Source: Zopfochytrium polystomum (Eukaryota > Chytridiomycota > Chytridiomycetes > Chytridiales > Chytridiaceae). From it: a stretch of 64,000 nucleotides of DNA. Shown piece after piece: positions 20,957 to 33,443 of the stretch. The stretch is taken from contig JAIVFJ010000231.1 of NCBI GenBank assembly GCA_025765615.1, forward strand, positions 1 to 64,000, given 5' to 3'. The position numbers were made by a program, and so were the translations under genes. Numbering within the stretch: the first letter of the stretch is position 1; each line of letters begins with the position of its first letter. The notes beneath the pieces are model-generated. The model did not search any database, had not been told where the DNA came from, and was given only the letters and a program-made list of their open reading frames with translations.

Positions 20957-22854
20957 ATGTCCGGCGACAGCGACGAGCGTCTGCCCGCGCAGTACAGCCA
21001 GGAGGTGAAGAAGCTCGACACCGAGGATGTTCCCGTCGACGAGGACCAGGCGTTCATCGACGAGTGCGAAAAGGACCCGGGGTACCGCAACCGCGTCCTG
21101 CGCAAGATGGACTTTCGCACCTTGCCGCTGCTAGCGTGAGTTTTGGGTTGCTGTTTTTGGAGGAAGGGGCGTACAACTCCTCGAGCTTGGCGCTGCGCTT
21201 CTCTCTCTGTCTCTCTGTCTCTCTGTCTCTCTGTCTCTCTGTCTCTCTGTCTCTCTGTCTCTCCGTCTCTCTGTCTCTCTGTCTCGCTCCTTTCCGCTCG
21301 CTCTCTCGCTCTCGCTCCAAGCTCCCCTTGATTGCCTCGGAATATTTCCAAAGCATCCGCCATCCGCAGACAAAAAAGCAACGGCTTACGACAACTAACA
21401 CAAAAAAAAAAAACGAAAAAAATATCGCACGTGACCATCGGAAAACCACTCTGATTTTGCTGTTTTCTTGCTTGGACGATAATGACCACGATGACGTGTT
21501 CGCCACAAACCACAACATCCAACACGTCAGCCTCGCCTACTTCCTCTCGTACCTTGACCGCTCCAACGCCGGCAACGCAAAAGCAGTGGGCATCCAGAAG
21601 GACCTCGGCATCTCGGACCCCCAGTGGAATTGGGCCATCTCCATCTTCTACTTTGGATACGTCGCTTTCGACCTGCCCTTCAACATCATCCTGCGCCGCT
21701 GGAAGCCCTCCAAGCTCATGGCCATCCTCATGGTGCTGTGGGGCATCGTCTCCACCGCCATGGCCGCCTCAAAGAACTTTGCCTCGTTCGCCTCCATGCG
21801 CTTCCTCAGCGGCGTCTTCGAGGCCGGCCTCTTCCCGGGCGTCGTGTACTACCTCTCGCTCTTTTACCAGCGTCGCGAGCAGGGTCGCCGCATCGGCGCC
21901 TTCTGGTCCATTGCATCAGTCTCTGGTGCCGTCGGCGGCACCATCGCCAGCGCCATCACCGCCTCGCCCGCCACCAGCTTGAAGGAGTGGCAGGTCCTGT
22001 TCATCGTCGAGGGTGTCCCCAACTTCTTTGTCGCCGCCGCGATCTGGTTCCTCCTGCCCGACTCGCCCGAAGCGGCCACCTTCTTTACGGACGAGGAGCG
22101 CCGCTACGTCATCACCCGCCTCAAGCTCGACGCCGGCGCGGCCCACGACCACTCGTTCTCCTGGCCGCAGATCTTCTCGGTCATGACTGACTACAAGACT
22201 TACATCTACGCCATCATCTACATCACCGGCACCTCATCCCTCCAGGGCGTCACCTACTTCCTGCCGTCCATCATCACCGGCCTCAACCCCTCCTACAGCA
22301 ACTACGTCGTCCAGGCGCTCACCGTTCCCGCTTACACCCTCGCGTTCTTCGCCACCGTCGGTACAGCCTTCAGCTCCGACCGCCTCGGCGAGCGCTCGCT
22401 GCACATGATCTGCGTCAACCTCGTCGGCATGACCGGCTTTCTCCTCCTCATGTACGGATCGGGCTTTGGCGCGACCTACACCGGCGCCCTCCTGGCCACC
22501 GCCTCCGTCTACGCGAACGTCTCCATCAAGGTCGCCTGGTTCAACAACAACTACGGCGGCCTGACCCGCCGCGCCGCCGCCGCCGGTGTCATCGTTTCCA
22601 TCGGCACTATCGGCGGCGCCATCGGCGGCCAGATCTACTTCGACAAATGGAACAATTACTTCGGCGGACACACCATCGCCATCTCGTGCATCGCCGCGCA
22701 GACCGCCCTGGTCATCTTGCTGCGCTTTGTCTTTGTGAACGTCAACAAGCGCCGCTCGCTCATGGACGAGGCCGAGAAGAACGCCGTCGTTGAGAAGTAC
22801 GGAGGTGTGGAACTCGCCGGCGACCGCATGCCGGACTTTAGGTACACGCTTTGA
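20957..22854 (+). CDS. MFS permease, anion:cation symporter (Dal5/allantoate-type) family
   Basis: Two exons, 20957-21135 and 21531-22854, give 500 residues. The splice (GC to C) joins ...TLPLLA to LAYFLSYLDRSNAGNAK, the first helix and loop that define this fungal family. Twelve hydrophobic segments can be followed; the motif FLSGVFEAGLFPGVVYYLSL and the loop after helix 4 fit the family signature. Known members carry allantoate, nicotinate, vitamins or small organic anions with protons across the plasma membrane; the substrate here cannot be told. The 395-nt intron is unusually long for this window and filled with a CTCTCTGT repeat. No nitrogen-metabolism gene is next to it. Confidence 0.85.
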
Positions 22855-23572
22855 AGGCGGGTCGATGGGAGTGCTCATGATGATATTGGATGGGAGAATA
22901 TGCTCCCCCTTGCAGCTGAGTTAGTAGTCAGATCGAGTTGAAACGAGGACAGCAGAAACATCGCAGAAAAAAAGACAAAGACCAAAAAAAGATTAAAACA
23001 CGTTGTACAGTTTGCCTCACGAGTTACCTCTTTGCAAAGTGTGGGAGAAGTGGGTTTGGATGGATCGTTGGTCTACACTATGCTAATAGCCCCCTTCCCA
23101 CCCTGCGCTTGCTCCTTCACCGTTCCCGCCGTTTCTTCTCTCGCTATTGAACCACGTCTTGCCTCTTCTCCCTTTCCCTCTTCACCTTGTATCCTCCTCT
23201 CTCTCGATAATCCGACCGCCTCTCTGTTTTCAAGCGCACACTGTTCCCCTCCTATCGTCTTGTCACTTTCGCGACCTCTGCCCCCTCCGTCCACCAGATC
23301 AATTTCCACTCTATTGTGCCCTTCTTTTCCTTTCTTCTTTTTTTTTCTTTTGGTCCTCTCCCTCCGTTTTTTCCCCCACCCCCTGTTAGTCCCGCACAGT
23401 GTGGATTTAGCGAACATCCCAGCATCGTTATTACCCCCGTGTTCACTTTTCCCGCACGCTCATTTCCTCATTCACCCCCACGTCCGTCGACGAATCATGA
23501 AAAAAGAAAAAAATCTAAAAAATAAAAATCACACGAGATTTGAAACGACTGATGGAGTAGAGTCTATTCATG
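22855..23572. other. 3' flank of the MFS gene, pyrimidine-rich
   Basis: CT-rich sequence at about 23090-23480 and an A-rich end. No gene seen. Confidence 0.5.
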
Positions 23573-24229
23573 TACATCCTTGAGACCTTGGAAGAGTACA
23601 TTCTCCTTGCCGTCAAGATTGACAACAGACTCTACTCCAAGAGGCCGAAGCAAAGACAAGCAGGAACTACATCAAGACTTTGCCCCGTCAGCTTCAGTAC
23701 GAGCTAAAAGAGCAGAAACAGGTCTATTCGTGGGTAGTGAGCACACTGTCTGATTTCTCTCAAAGAGATGGCTTGTAAAGTAGGAGGAGCATTTTTTTTA
23801 ACTTGTTCAGCTGATTAAATCGCGTAGAGAACTCTGGACCACTTCCAATAATCAATGCATTTCACAATTGCTGTCACAAATGCAGTGACATGGAAGGGGA
23901 TAAGGCAGAAAACTGATGACATTTGCGACGACAAATGTGTCTGACGCATTTTGTGAAATGTATCTGACGCATTTTGTGAAATGCGTTGATTTTTGGAAGT
24001 GGTCCATTGGATAGAAGGAAATCCGCGCTTTTGAATGCACTATTGCACACACGGATTGAATAATGGAGTCAGCCAGGAGAGGGTGTGGAAAAAATTTCGG
24101 CCTCCCCAATGAGGAGGTCTCTAGAGATGAGCTAGGCTCAAACTGCTCGTTGGGGGGGGGGGGGGCAGAGATGATGCTGGGTGTGATTTTGTGCTGGGCT
24201 GTTGCGACCAGGAAGCTGCCATGCTGTTG
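23573..24229 (+). mobile_element. LTR retrotransposon scrap with Gypsy-like gag motif
   Basis: The plus strand at about 23573-23660 reads LEEYILLAVKIDNRLYSKR, the C-terminal gag motif of Ty3/Gypsy elements (usually LxxLAIRIDNRL.ER). The segment about 24000-24229 is similar, in reverse, to 35242-35480, and in both places it abuts the 5' end of an L2 LTR with the same GCTGTTG junction, so it is probably the internal part of the element that owns the L2 LTR. A 16-base G run lies near 24150. No intact frame remains. Confidence 0.5.
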
Positions 24230-24510
24230 TGTAAACAGACTACTCTGAGTGAGTGAGTGGAAGGAATGAATGAGGAGTAGATGTGTGTTTGTGGGTGGTC
24301 CTTCTCCCCAACTTGGAGAGAAGGAGAAAAATCTCTGTTATGAATAAACGAAATATAATTATGATATGCACAGTATAATAGTCCCTAGGAGAGTTTGACT
24401 GGCACGGGGTAAAAACCTCTCTTATCTTATCTGCTTGAGCAGAGGAGGAGGAAAACTGTTGACACCAGGTTTCCGTTCCACTTAATACTCCGAGTATTTG
24501 TCATCAGCAC
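24230..24510 (+). repeat. Truncated L2 LTR
   Basis: Starts TGTAAACAGAC and follows the L2 copy at 14432 through the ACTGTTGACACC block to about 24510, where it stops short of the LTR end. Confidence 0.7.
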
Positions 24511-24758
24511 AAGCCACCTGGTGTTGAGCCAGGCATTACGTCTTCTTGTGCTTCCCCCTTCTTTCGTGCGGGTTTCCGTTTCCACTATACACTCAGGTGG
24601 GCCGCTCCTGTGGGCTCGGCTTTGCTCCTACAATGTTGCCGTTGGCGGCACGATGGCCGTTAATGGGGTTAAAATTGGGTAATGCTTTTTTCTATCTTTC
24701 CTTTCCCTTTTTCTCCTTCCACCCCTCACTTACACACAAAGCCCCGTTTCTCTTTCTT

Positions 24759-25550
24759 TCACACCTCCTCGTCCACGCCTCCCCGCCGCCCGTACACCTC
24801 CCAGTCCCCCGGCACGCACGCCCGAAACAATTCGACCACCGCCGCGGGGATGCCGCCGTTGTCGCCCTCGTCGTCCACGTCGTCGTCGTCGTCGACGTCG
24901 TCCGACGACAGCAACGACGACGACTCTGCGGCGAACCGCGCCGGGTGCGGGAACCCGTGCACGCTGAACGCCGTCGCGGCGCCCGTCGCCGCGTCGGCGA
25001 TCGACACGTAGTAGACGGGGAGCTCGGCGTCGTCGTCGTCGTCGGAGGTGGCGTCGTTGAAGTCGTCGGAGGTGGCGGCGGCGGCGTCGGGGGCGGCGTC
25101 GGAGGACGAGGAGGAGGGTTGCGGCGGTTGCCGCCACCGCCGGCGCCTGCGGCGCCGCAGCCGCAGCTGGCCGAACGGGCCGGCAAAGGGCGGGGGGCTG
25201 GGCAGCGCGAGGAGCGCGGCGAGGTGGCGGCGCAGGTCGTCGTCGCCGTGGTCGGTCGAGGCTTCGGTGGTCGTGGTCGTTGTGGCGGCGGTGGTTGTTG
25301 TGGAGGATGTGGACGATGATGGATCTGACGATGAGGGCGGATCTGACGCGGGAGGCGGCGGCGGCGGGTACTTTTGAAAGTCGCCGAGCAGCGTGGATTT
25401 CGTGATGACGAGGGTGTAGGAGGAGGAGGGCCTGGTCGCGGTGGCGGTGGTGCTGGTGGTGGTGAGGGTGAGGGCGCCGACGCCGTCCGTGGCTGTCGCG
25501 ACGGCGTCTGTGCCGGCGGCGGCGCCTCCAGCGGTTCCGATCTGGTGCAT
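24759..25550 (-). CDS. Hypothetical protein, Ala/Ser/Thr/Asp-rich
   Basis: Open for 263 codons from the ATG at 25550 (an earlier in-frame ATG at 25673 would add a Lys/Glu-rich stretch encoded by an A/T tract, so I prefer 25550). The ends have ordinary sequence: an N-terminal segment with YTLVITKSTLLGDFQKYPPP and a C-terminal segment with LPVYYVSIADAATG, then FSVHGFPHPARF and AAVVELFRACVPGDWEVYG. Between them are Ser, Thr, Arg and Asp runs. No domain recognised. No signal peptide or membrane helix. The strong GC codon bias supports a real gene. Confidence 0.5.
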   Translation of the reverse strand: MHQIGTAGGAAAGTDAVATATDGVGALTLTTTSTTATATRPSSSYTLVITKSTLLGDFQKYPPPPPPASDPPSSSDPSSSTSSTTTTAATTTTTTEASTDHGDDDLRRHLAALLALPSPPPFAGPFGQLRLRRRRRRRWRQPPQPSSSSSDAAPDAAAATSDDFNDATSDDDDDAELPVYYVSIADAATGAATAFSVHGFPHPARFAAESSSLLSSDDVDDDDDVDDEGDNGGIPAAVVELFRACVPGDWEVYGRRGGVDEEV

Positions 25551-26302
25551 TTTTTCCCCTTCCTCTCTTTGTTTCCTTTCTTTCTTTCTTTCTTTCTTTT
25601 CTTTTTTTTTTTTTTTTTTTGGGTTCAATGGCAGGTACTTATTCGAATACCGACAGAGGGAAGAACTGGCCAACAGCGAACACCGCGAACAGCGAATAGG
25701 AAGAAGATGAAGAAGAAGAAGAGAGATGGGCGGCGGCTGTTACGCGCGGGCGAGGGTTCAGTCGCAGGGTGCGAACTACACTGCGCACGATAAGGAAGTG
25801 GAAGCGGCGGCGAAGGAACCGCAAACAAAGGAAACAAAGCAGGTAACAACAAAGAAGCTCACCCCAACGGCGGAATGGGGGAGACGAACAAGGGTGGGGT
25901 GCACAAACCCGTTGAAACGAAGAGAGAGTTAGAAAGAGAAAGGGATTCCAAAAAACTTTGGATCCGGGGGGTGAGGGTCTAGGAATTTTAAGGGGTTCCT
26001 CTTTATCTTTTGTTGCGGGGCGCATTGTTGCTTTTTTTTTTTTTTTTTTTTTTTTTGGTGCGCCTGTGTAGACTTTTTTTAGCTTGTATAGGAGGCAGTT
26101 GGGAGGGAGCCCAGCGTGGATAAAAAAGAAGAAGAAGTGGGCACCAGACGAAAGGAAAAAAGATCAAAAAAACCTGGAGCGAGAGAGAGAGAGAGAGTAC
26201 TGCCGCCGTCGAGAAGGTGGGTGTGAGGTCTTGAAGATTGGCCCCCGTGATCTGGGCACTAACGCGCACGCGCAAGCTCGCACACTACCCACACGGCAAA
26301 AC
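25551..26302. other. Intergenic with homopolymer tracts
   Basis: T runs at 25602-25620 and 26032-26056 and purine-rich sequence between two minus-strand genes. No gene seen. Confidence 0.5.
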
Positions 26303-28323
26303 TCACGCCTTTTGAGCGCCCCACAGGCTCCACGGAGCGCTGCTGCGCGCCTTCTCGGCCGTCCCAAGCCCCAACCCAGTGCGCGCCGCCACTGCGGCCG
26401 GGTTGCTGTTCGCGGCGACGCCCGCAGGCGCGGCAGCGGCCGCAGGCGCCGCCGCCGCGCTCCCAATCACGCCGAGCCCCATCGTCTCCAAGAACGCCTC
26501 GGCCTCCGCGACCTCCCTCCTCCGCCTCGCCACGTCCCACTTGAGCGCGTCGCCCATGACCGCCACGACCGTCGGCAGCGCGCGCCGCGCGGCCTCGACG
26601 TCCACCATCGCCAGCCGCGTCCGCCGCGCCAGAACGTCGACCGCCGTCAGCGCAAACTCCCGCCGCACCGCGTGGGAGACTTCGGCCCGCAGGTGCGGGA
26701 ACCCGGGCGCCAGCCGCGCCGCCTCCGCCGCCGCCGCGCCGGGGGCGAGCCCGGCCACGGCGTCCGCGGCGACCAGCGCGGCCAGGTCGCCGTAGCTCTC
26801 GACCAGGTGCGAGGCTGTCTCGGCGGAGAGCCCCGTCTGCTGCGCGAGCCGCATCGCGAGCGACGGCGTCCACCCCGCCGTCCCGACCAGCGGCAGCCGC
26901 AGCGTCACGCACCCCGACCGCGCCCGCGCCGCCAGCCCGAACCGCGCGATCGCCGCGTCGACCGTCTCCTCCGCCATCGCGCGGTACGTCGTCCACTTGC
27001 CCCCCGCGACCGTCACCAGCCCGGACTCGGACACCCCAATGTAGTGCGACCGCACCAGCGCCTCGGTCTTTCCGTCTGCGCCGTCGCTGCTCGGCGGCTT
27101 GACCAACGGCCGGATCCCGGACCACGCCGCGAGCACGTCGGACCGCGTCAGCCGCGGCGACCCCGGCTCGAGGTACTTGCCGACCTCGGCCAGCAGCCAG
27201 TCGATCTCGCCCTCGCTCGGCACCGGGTGCGTCGCGACCCCGGGGACGGGCGTGTCGGTCGTGCCGACGAGCATGTGCCCCTGCCACGGCAGCATGAACA
27301 CCACGCGCCCGTCCGACGTGTTCGGGTCCAGCATCCCGAACCGCCGTGGGCTAAAGTAGTTGGGCACGATCAGGTGCACCCCGGCCGACGGCGCGATGAT
27401 CGGCGTCACCGCGGCGGCCGCCTTGTCCGCCGCGTCGGCGCCGGAAACCCCGGCGGACGCGTCCAGCCGCCGCAACCCGTCCGCGTACGGCCCCGTCGCG
27501 TTCACAACCCCGCGCGCGCGCACCGTGAACGTCTCCCCCGTCATCCGGTCGCGCACCACCGCCCCGCGCACCTGCGGCACCCCGCCGTCGCTCCCGTCGT
27601 CCTTGACCAACTCGACGACCTCGACATAATTCGCGACCGCGGCGCCCTCCCTCGCCGCGGTCATGGCCAGCGCCAGATTCATCCTACTGTCGTTGTGCGC
27701 GCCGTCATAGTACACCAGCGCGCCGACGAGCCCCTCCGCCTTGAGCGCGGGGAAATGCTCCAACGCGCGCCCTCGCCCCATGAAAAAGCTCGGCGCGAGG
27801 GCCTCCCGCCCCGCGAACCACCCGTAGAACTTGGCGCCGGCCCAGTAGTAAGGGAGGGTGAGGAGGGAGTAGACGGGCATGAGGATCGGCAGCTCGTAGG
27901 TGAGGTAGGGCGCGATTTTGAGGAAGACGGCGCGCTCGCGGAGCGCCTCGACGACGAGCTTGTATTGCGAGTAGTCGAGGTTTAGGAAGGCTTTTTCGAG
28001 GTAGCGCACGCCGCCGTGGACGAGCTTGGTACTGCGCGAGGACGTGCCTGCATTTTTTTAATTTTTTATTTATTTTTTTTTTTTTTTCGTTTATATTAGG
28101 ATGTTTGGTGATTAGTGGATCTGGTTGGTTGGGGGGGATGTGGTTCAGGGGGGTGGGTTCGATCGATGGCCCACTTTTGCATGCACGTGGGGGCTTGCGT
28201 GGAATGGTTTCCACGCGCTGACACGTGCAATGGAGAGAGAGAAGAAAGGTCACTGTCTCTCGCCCTCCCTGTCGCGACGCGGCGTGTCCTCACACACACA
28301 CACGCACACACACACACACACTC

Positions 28324-28368
<45 letters not shown>

Positions 28369-29166
28369 CGTCTAAATCGCCTCTCAGTCTCTCCCCCCTC
28401 TCCACGGACCACCAACAACAAAAAAAAAAAAAGAATAACAATAATAATACACATACCCGACGCAAAGTCCTCTCTCTCGACCAACGCGACGCGCAGTCCG
28501 CGCGCCGCCGCGTCCACCGCGACACCGGCGCCTGTCGCGCCGCCGCCGACGACGAGAATGTCAAACTCGGAGGAGGAGGAGTCCTTGGACGACGAGGACG
28601 ACGAGGACGAGGACGCCTTGAGGCGCGCGAGCATCTCTTCGCGAGGCGCAGGTACGAACGGGGGCCGCGGGTGGTTGTGGTGGAGAGGACTCGCCGGCCT
28701 CGCAGTTGGTCGTGGAGGAGGACGTGGCGGAGGACGATGTCAGAGTTGCGGCGGCCCCGGCGGCGGCGAGGGCCAGGGCGGCGGCGGCGGCGAGGACCGA
28801 GGGCGCGGGGAGCGCGCCGGCGGTGGACGACGACGAGGACGACGACGCATTGTCGGTGTTGTTTTTGTCACTGCTGCTGCTCGTGCTTGCGGCGCGACGA
28901 GGGACGGACGCGGGAGCGAGAGAGTGGGAGCATAAAGATGGTGACACGGTGGCGGTGCGCGCGGAGCGGGAACGGTTTTGGTGGTGTTGGACCGCGGCGG
29001 CGGCGGCGGCGGCGGTGTGCACGAGGCGCCGCTGCCGCCGGCTGGCTGCGGCGGCCGTTGCGGCTGCTGCTGTTGCTGCTGCAGTAGCACCGGTAGTTGC
29101 GGAGGTGGTGGTGGTGGTGGACGCGGCTGCGGCGGTTATTGTTGTTGTTGCGACTGACTTCCACAT
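26303..29166 (-). CDS. GUT2: Mitochondrial FAD-dependent glycerol-3-phosphate dehydrogenase
   Basis: Two exons, 29166-28457 and 28047-26303; the splice restores [24 protein letters not shown], the family signature after the FAD site. The N-terminal 150 residues are Ala/Ser/Thr/Arg-rich with an Ala-rich helix, as expected for a mitochondrial presequence plus inner-membrane segment. The FAD Rossmann motif is [19 protein letters not shown]; later blocks include [21 protein letters not shown] and [16 protein letters not shown]. The enzyme oxidises glycerol-3-phosphate to dihydroxyacetone phosphate and passes electrons to ubiquinone. Between presequence and FAD domain the frame slips by one; dropping one C from the five-C run at about 28661-28665 makes the gene continuous and gives the right phase at the splice site, so I take it as a sequence error. 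The 409-nt intron contains GA and TG repeats. Confidence 0.85.
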
Positions 29167-29513
29167 GGTCGTGTAGTTGTGGTCCTGTTGTTGCCTGAGG
29201 CGAGGTGAGGGGGAGGTGAGGAAGGTAACGACGGCGGAAAGCGAAGGCGACGACGACGAAGAAGTTAGTGAGTGAGTGAGGAGGGAATGGGGTGCTGGAT
29301 GCGTGTGTGTGTGTGTGTGTCGGCGGAAGGTTTCTTTTTTTTTTTTTTTTTTTTTTTTAGTTTCTCTTTTGTCACTAAAAAATTAAGTTCCTCGCTTCTG
29401 TCTGTCTGTCTCGCGTGCAAGGACGTTGTTTTTATATCAAAAAGGCAGTGTTTCTGCCCGTCTGTCTGTATGTCTGTCTGTTCCTCACTCACTCACTCAC
29501 TCACTCACTCTAA

Positions 29514-29587
<74 letters not shown>

Positions 29588-29730
29588 TGTTTTGGCATGA
29601 ATTAGCTTGGGGGCTCGTCGTGGAGACAGCAATGGGGCCGCCCTTTTGGGATCGATGATGGCCGAGATCGGGATTCATTCACTCAAGATTCAATCTTGTG
29701 CGAATGGAGATCAGATAGGGGAATGCACTG

Positions 29731-29785
<55 letters not shown>

Positions 29786-30233
29786 AGAGAGGCAGAGAGG
29801 CCCCTGAGGGAGAAAGAGAGAGAGAAAGAGAAAGAGGAGAGAGAGGCAGACTGACAGAGAGAGAATCCGAGGAGCGAGCGTATTCATAGATGGCAAATCC
29901 ATCCATCCACATCCATCCAAATTCCATCCACGGCGCGCGTGCCTCCCTCCCTCCCCAGGCTCCTCCTTCCGCGCCTCCATGTCCCTCCTCCCCTGCTTTC
30001 TGATTTTTCTCTTTCGTTTCTTTCTTTACTTTTCTTTTCTGTTCGCTTTTTGCTTGCTTGTTTCGGATGTTGGTGTTTGTCTGTCTGTCTGTACTCCACG
30101 GATTATTCAATCATGCAATCAATTACCCGAACTGTTTCTTTCTTTTTCTCCTAATTTCCTCCTTTTTTTTGGATTTGCCCGAGACGAGGAAATAAAGGAG
30201 ACACACTCCGACGGTCCCCTTTCCTCTTTTTTC

Positions 30234-30264
<31 letters not shown>

Positions 30265-30931
30265 AATCGGACACCCGCCACATCCCTACACGCGCATGAA
30301 GCTCGCGATCACTCGCTGGGGGGCAGGGGGCGCGGGCCGCATCGTCTTGTTCGGGGTATTATCGGGCGCGGAGGCGCTAGGGGCGGGGGCGGGAGAGGGT
30401 TATTGCTTGCTGATAATGATGATGGATGGGACCAGCAGCCAATGTTTGAGCGTCCGCGGGTTGTATTGACAAGTGCAAGGGAGTCTGCGTGGGAATGGGC
30501 GGTGGGGGTGGGCCAGCTTGCGGTTTAGAGGGCTGCACGTCAAGTCAAGGAGGGAGTGGGAGTGGAGGACGCCAGGGAGATTGGCGTGGGGGTTTTAAAT
30601 GTTGATGTTACTTTATGGGGGGTTTTGCCCTCTTTTTCTTTTGCGCAACCCTCCACGGAGAGTGAGAAGCAATAATAATAGCAAGTGGGAGAAGAGAGAG
30701 AGAGAGAGAAGAGAGAGACAGAGAGAGACAGAGAGACAGGGAGAGAGAAGAGAGTGAGTGGGCACAGGACGACAGACAGACATTCCGGTTTACCGAAAGT
30801 GGACTTGCAAATAACCCACAAAGCGTACAATGCTCCACGGCCTTCACGTGGACAGCAAAATTGAAAAAAAAAAAATAAAAAAATAAAAGGTTCAAAAGAG
30901 TGAAAACGACCCCCCACCTTTTGTTCACAAA

Positions 30932-30968
<37 letters not shown>

Positions 30969-30972
30969 TGTC
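29167..30972. other. Divergent promoter region rich in microsatellites
   Basis: T run 29335-29359; CACT repeat 29487-29513; TC repeat 29518-29586; AG repeat 29732-29800; T run 30247-30264; AG-rich tract 30690-30755; CA repeat 30933-30966 ending 7 bases before the next ATG. No gene seen. Confidence 0.6.
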
Positions 30973-31103
30973 ATGGCCGCCCCCGACCTCACCCCCTCCA
31001 ACGACGAGTACCACGGCCTCGCCGCCTTCGAGCCTGGTGCGTGAACGACCGACCGCCGCTGCGTGCAAGCACGCACGTACTCGTGTGCAGATGTAGCAGA
31101 TTA

Positions 31104-31137
<34 letters not shown>

Positions 31138-33027
31138 CGCAACGACACGTGGACAGCTCTCCATTGGGAGCTTGGAGGGACGATGACCAACAAACTGACC
31201 GCCCCCCCCCCACGCAGGAATCACGCTCAAGCCACACACCTACAAGGCCAAAAAGTTTGAAGACTACGACGTCGAGATCAAAATCACGCACTGCGGCGTG
31301 TGCGGCTCAGGTCAGTTGGTTTTTGTTGTTGTTGGTTCGTTTGCATGCGGTTTCTGCCTGCTCACGCTGGGTGGGGGTTGCCGCGCATCGGGCGACGACG
31401 CATTTGCACGGTGCGTGGGTTCGCGCACGACGGTGTGCGAGGAACCTGCGACGCACGCTTGCGCCGCGGGCGGGCGAGCGGGCGGGCGTGCTTGTCGCCT
31501 CGTCGTCGCGGTGGGAAGGGCACTGGCCGATTGCATCCCGTGGCTGTCGTTGCTCCTTTCACGCGTTCCCTGTCTACCTGTTAGCTGCCTGCCTCTGCCA
31601 ATTCATCCCCCACCTCACCCACGTGGTCCCCGCGTTGGAGCTTGGTGGCAGCGGTGTAACAGCGCGGGCGGTGCTGGGCGCGGCGACGACCTCTGATGCG
31701 GGGGCAGACGTCTGGGTGAGCTCGCTGCGGTGGAGTTGGTGTCGCGCGGTGGTAGTGGTGGCGATGACGACGTGTTGCCCGACCATCAGCCTCGGATGAG
31801 CCAATCAATCAATCAGCGACTGACCTCTCCACCCGCCTCTGCACAACTACCACACACACACGCTCACGCACCGCGCAGACATCCACACCATCACCGGCGG
31901 CTGGGGCTCCATCAACTACCCGCAGGTCGTCGGCCACGAGATCGTCGGCCACGTCACCCGCATCGGCTCGGCCGTCGACCCCAAAAAGTACGCCATCGGC
32001 ACCCGCGTCGGCGTCGGCGCCCAGTGCCGCACCTGCATGACGTGCAAGGACTGCAAGGCCGGCAAAGAGCACTGCTGCAGGAAGGGAATCGACGTGAGTC
32101 AGTCTAACAATCTCACCCCTTTCCTCAAATCTATTGGCTAATCTCTCACCAACCTTTTTTTTTCGCTTCCTTGTATCATTGGGAAAAAATTCCGCTGCGC
32201 GACCCAGACCTACACAGGCAAGTACGAAGACGGCTACATCAGCCAGGGCGGATACGCTGACTACTTCCGGTGCCACTACAACTGGGTTGTGCCCATCCCC
32301 GACGGTCTGCCCTCGGAGATCGCCGCGCCGATGCTGTGCGCCGGTATCACCACCTACCAGCCCTTGAAAAAGTACGGGGTCGGTCCCGGCAAGCGGGTCG
32401 GCGTCATTGGCCTCGGTGGGCTGGGCCACTTGGGGTGAGTGATTTTTGTACATTTTATTTTATTTTATTTTTTTTTTTTGGCTTCGCCATCCCGTAAAAA
32501 GGAAAATTGGAGCATTAACAAAACCACCCCTACCAACCTCCCAACCCTCTTCTTTCAGCATCATGTGGGCCGTCAAGCTCGGCGCCGACGTGACCGCCAT
32601 CTCCTCCTCCTCCCGCAAAAAGTCCGACGCCCTCAACCTCTTTGGCGCCCACCACTACCTCGACACGTCCAACCCCGCCGAACTCGCCGCCCACGACGCC
32701 GCCTTCGACGTCGTCCTCTGCACCGCCTTTGGCAACGACACCGACTGGGACCTTCTCCTTAAAATGGTCGACTCCGACGGCGTCTTTGTCCTCGTCGGAC
32801 TCCCCGAAAAACCAATAAGCATCAAACCTTTCTCCCTCTGCGTCCCGCAGGTCGCGGTTGTAGGCAGCCACATTGGGTCCCCCGCTATGATCGCGGAGAT
32901 GCTGCAGTTTGCGGTTGACCATGGAGTCAAGACCGTCGTCGAGGTCAAGCCGATGGAGAAGGCCGCCGAGGCGCTCCACCAGCTGCACACGACCGGCGCA
33001 AAGTACAGGCTGGTCCTTCAGCGCTGA
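30973..33027 (+). CDS. Zinc alcohol dehydrogenase, cinnamyl-alcohol/NADP type (MDR)
   Basis: Five exons: 30973-31036, 31218-31310, 31879-32093, 32208-32434 and 32559-33027, giving 355 residues with all junctions in frame. Catalytic zinc ligands are in CGVCGSDIHT (formed across the exon 2/3 junction) and GHEIVG; the structural zinc site is CRTCMTCKDCKAGKEHC; the nucleotide-binding loop is GLGGLGHLG at the end of exon 4. This order and length fit Adh6/Adh7-like, NADP-dependent reductases of aromatic and branched aldehydes in the cytosol. The 568-nt intron 2 is long and GC-rich. The first exon codes for only 21 residues, right after a CA repeat. Confidence 0.9.
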
Positions 33028-33110
33028 GAAAAGGGGTTCTATAGGTTGGTTTGTGCAGGGGGTCATGGATGAGGAGCGAAACTGGGGAGGTGGGGAGTGA
33101 TATCTGTCTC

Positions 33111-33149
<39 letters not shown>

Positions 33150-33443
33150 ATTACAACTGCATGAATAAACTGTTCCTGCTGCTTTAATGCTTTTCGCTGC
33201 TGGTGCTGCTGCCATCACTAACTCTGCCACAGCTTTGGCATCGCAGGAAACCCCCTGCTGCAAACACAAGGAGCTGCACGTGCTACTTGAAAATTTTAAT
33301 TGTGTTAGTCAGCTTCTGTCTTTATGCTTTTGCTTTTGTGGCGTTTTTGGGAAGTTGTGGGTCAAAAAAGCTATAGGGTGAAAGTAAGACATTTGGCCAA
33401 CAGTTGTTCTTTCGTCACTAATAATGCCAGTCTGGACGGTAAG
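33028..33443. other. 3' flank of the alcohol dehydrogenase gene
   Basis: A 30-base T run at 33117-33146, then non-repetitive AT-balanced sequence up to the repeat nest. No gene seen. Confidence 0.5.

Noticed and set aside
26084..27985. 633-codon plus-strand open frame
   Set aside because: It is antisense to the glycerol-3-phosphate dehydrogenase exon 2; the Arg/Pro-rich product is what GC-rich third positions give on the opposite strand.
28655..28670. Programmed frameshift in the dehydrogenase
   Set aside because: No slippery heptamer or stem evident; a one-base excess in a C run, also seen in another gene, is a simpler explanation.
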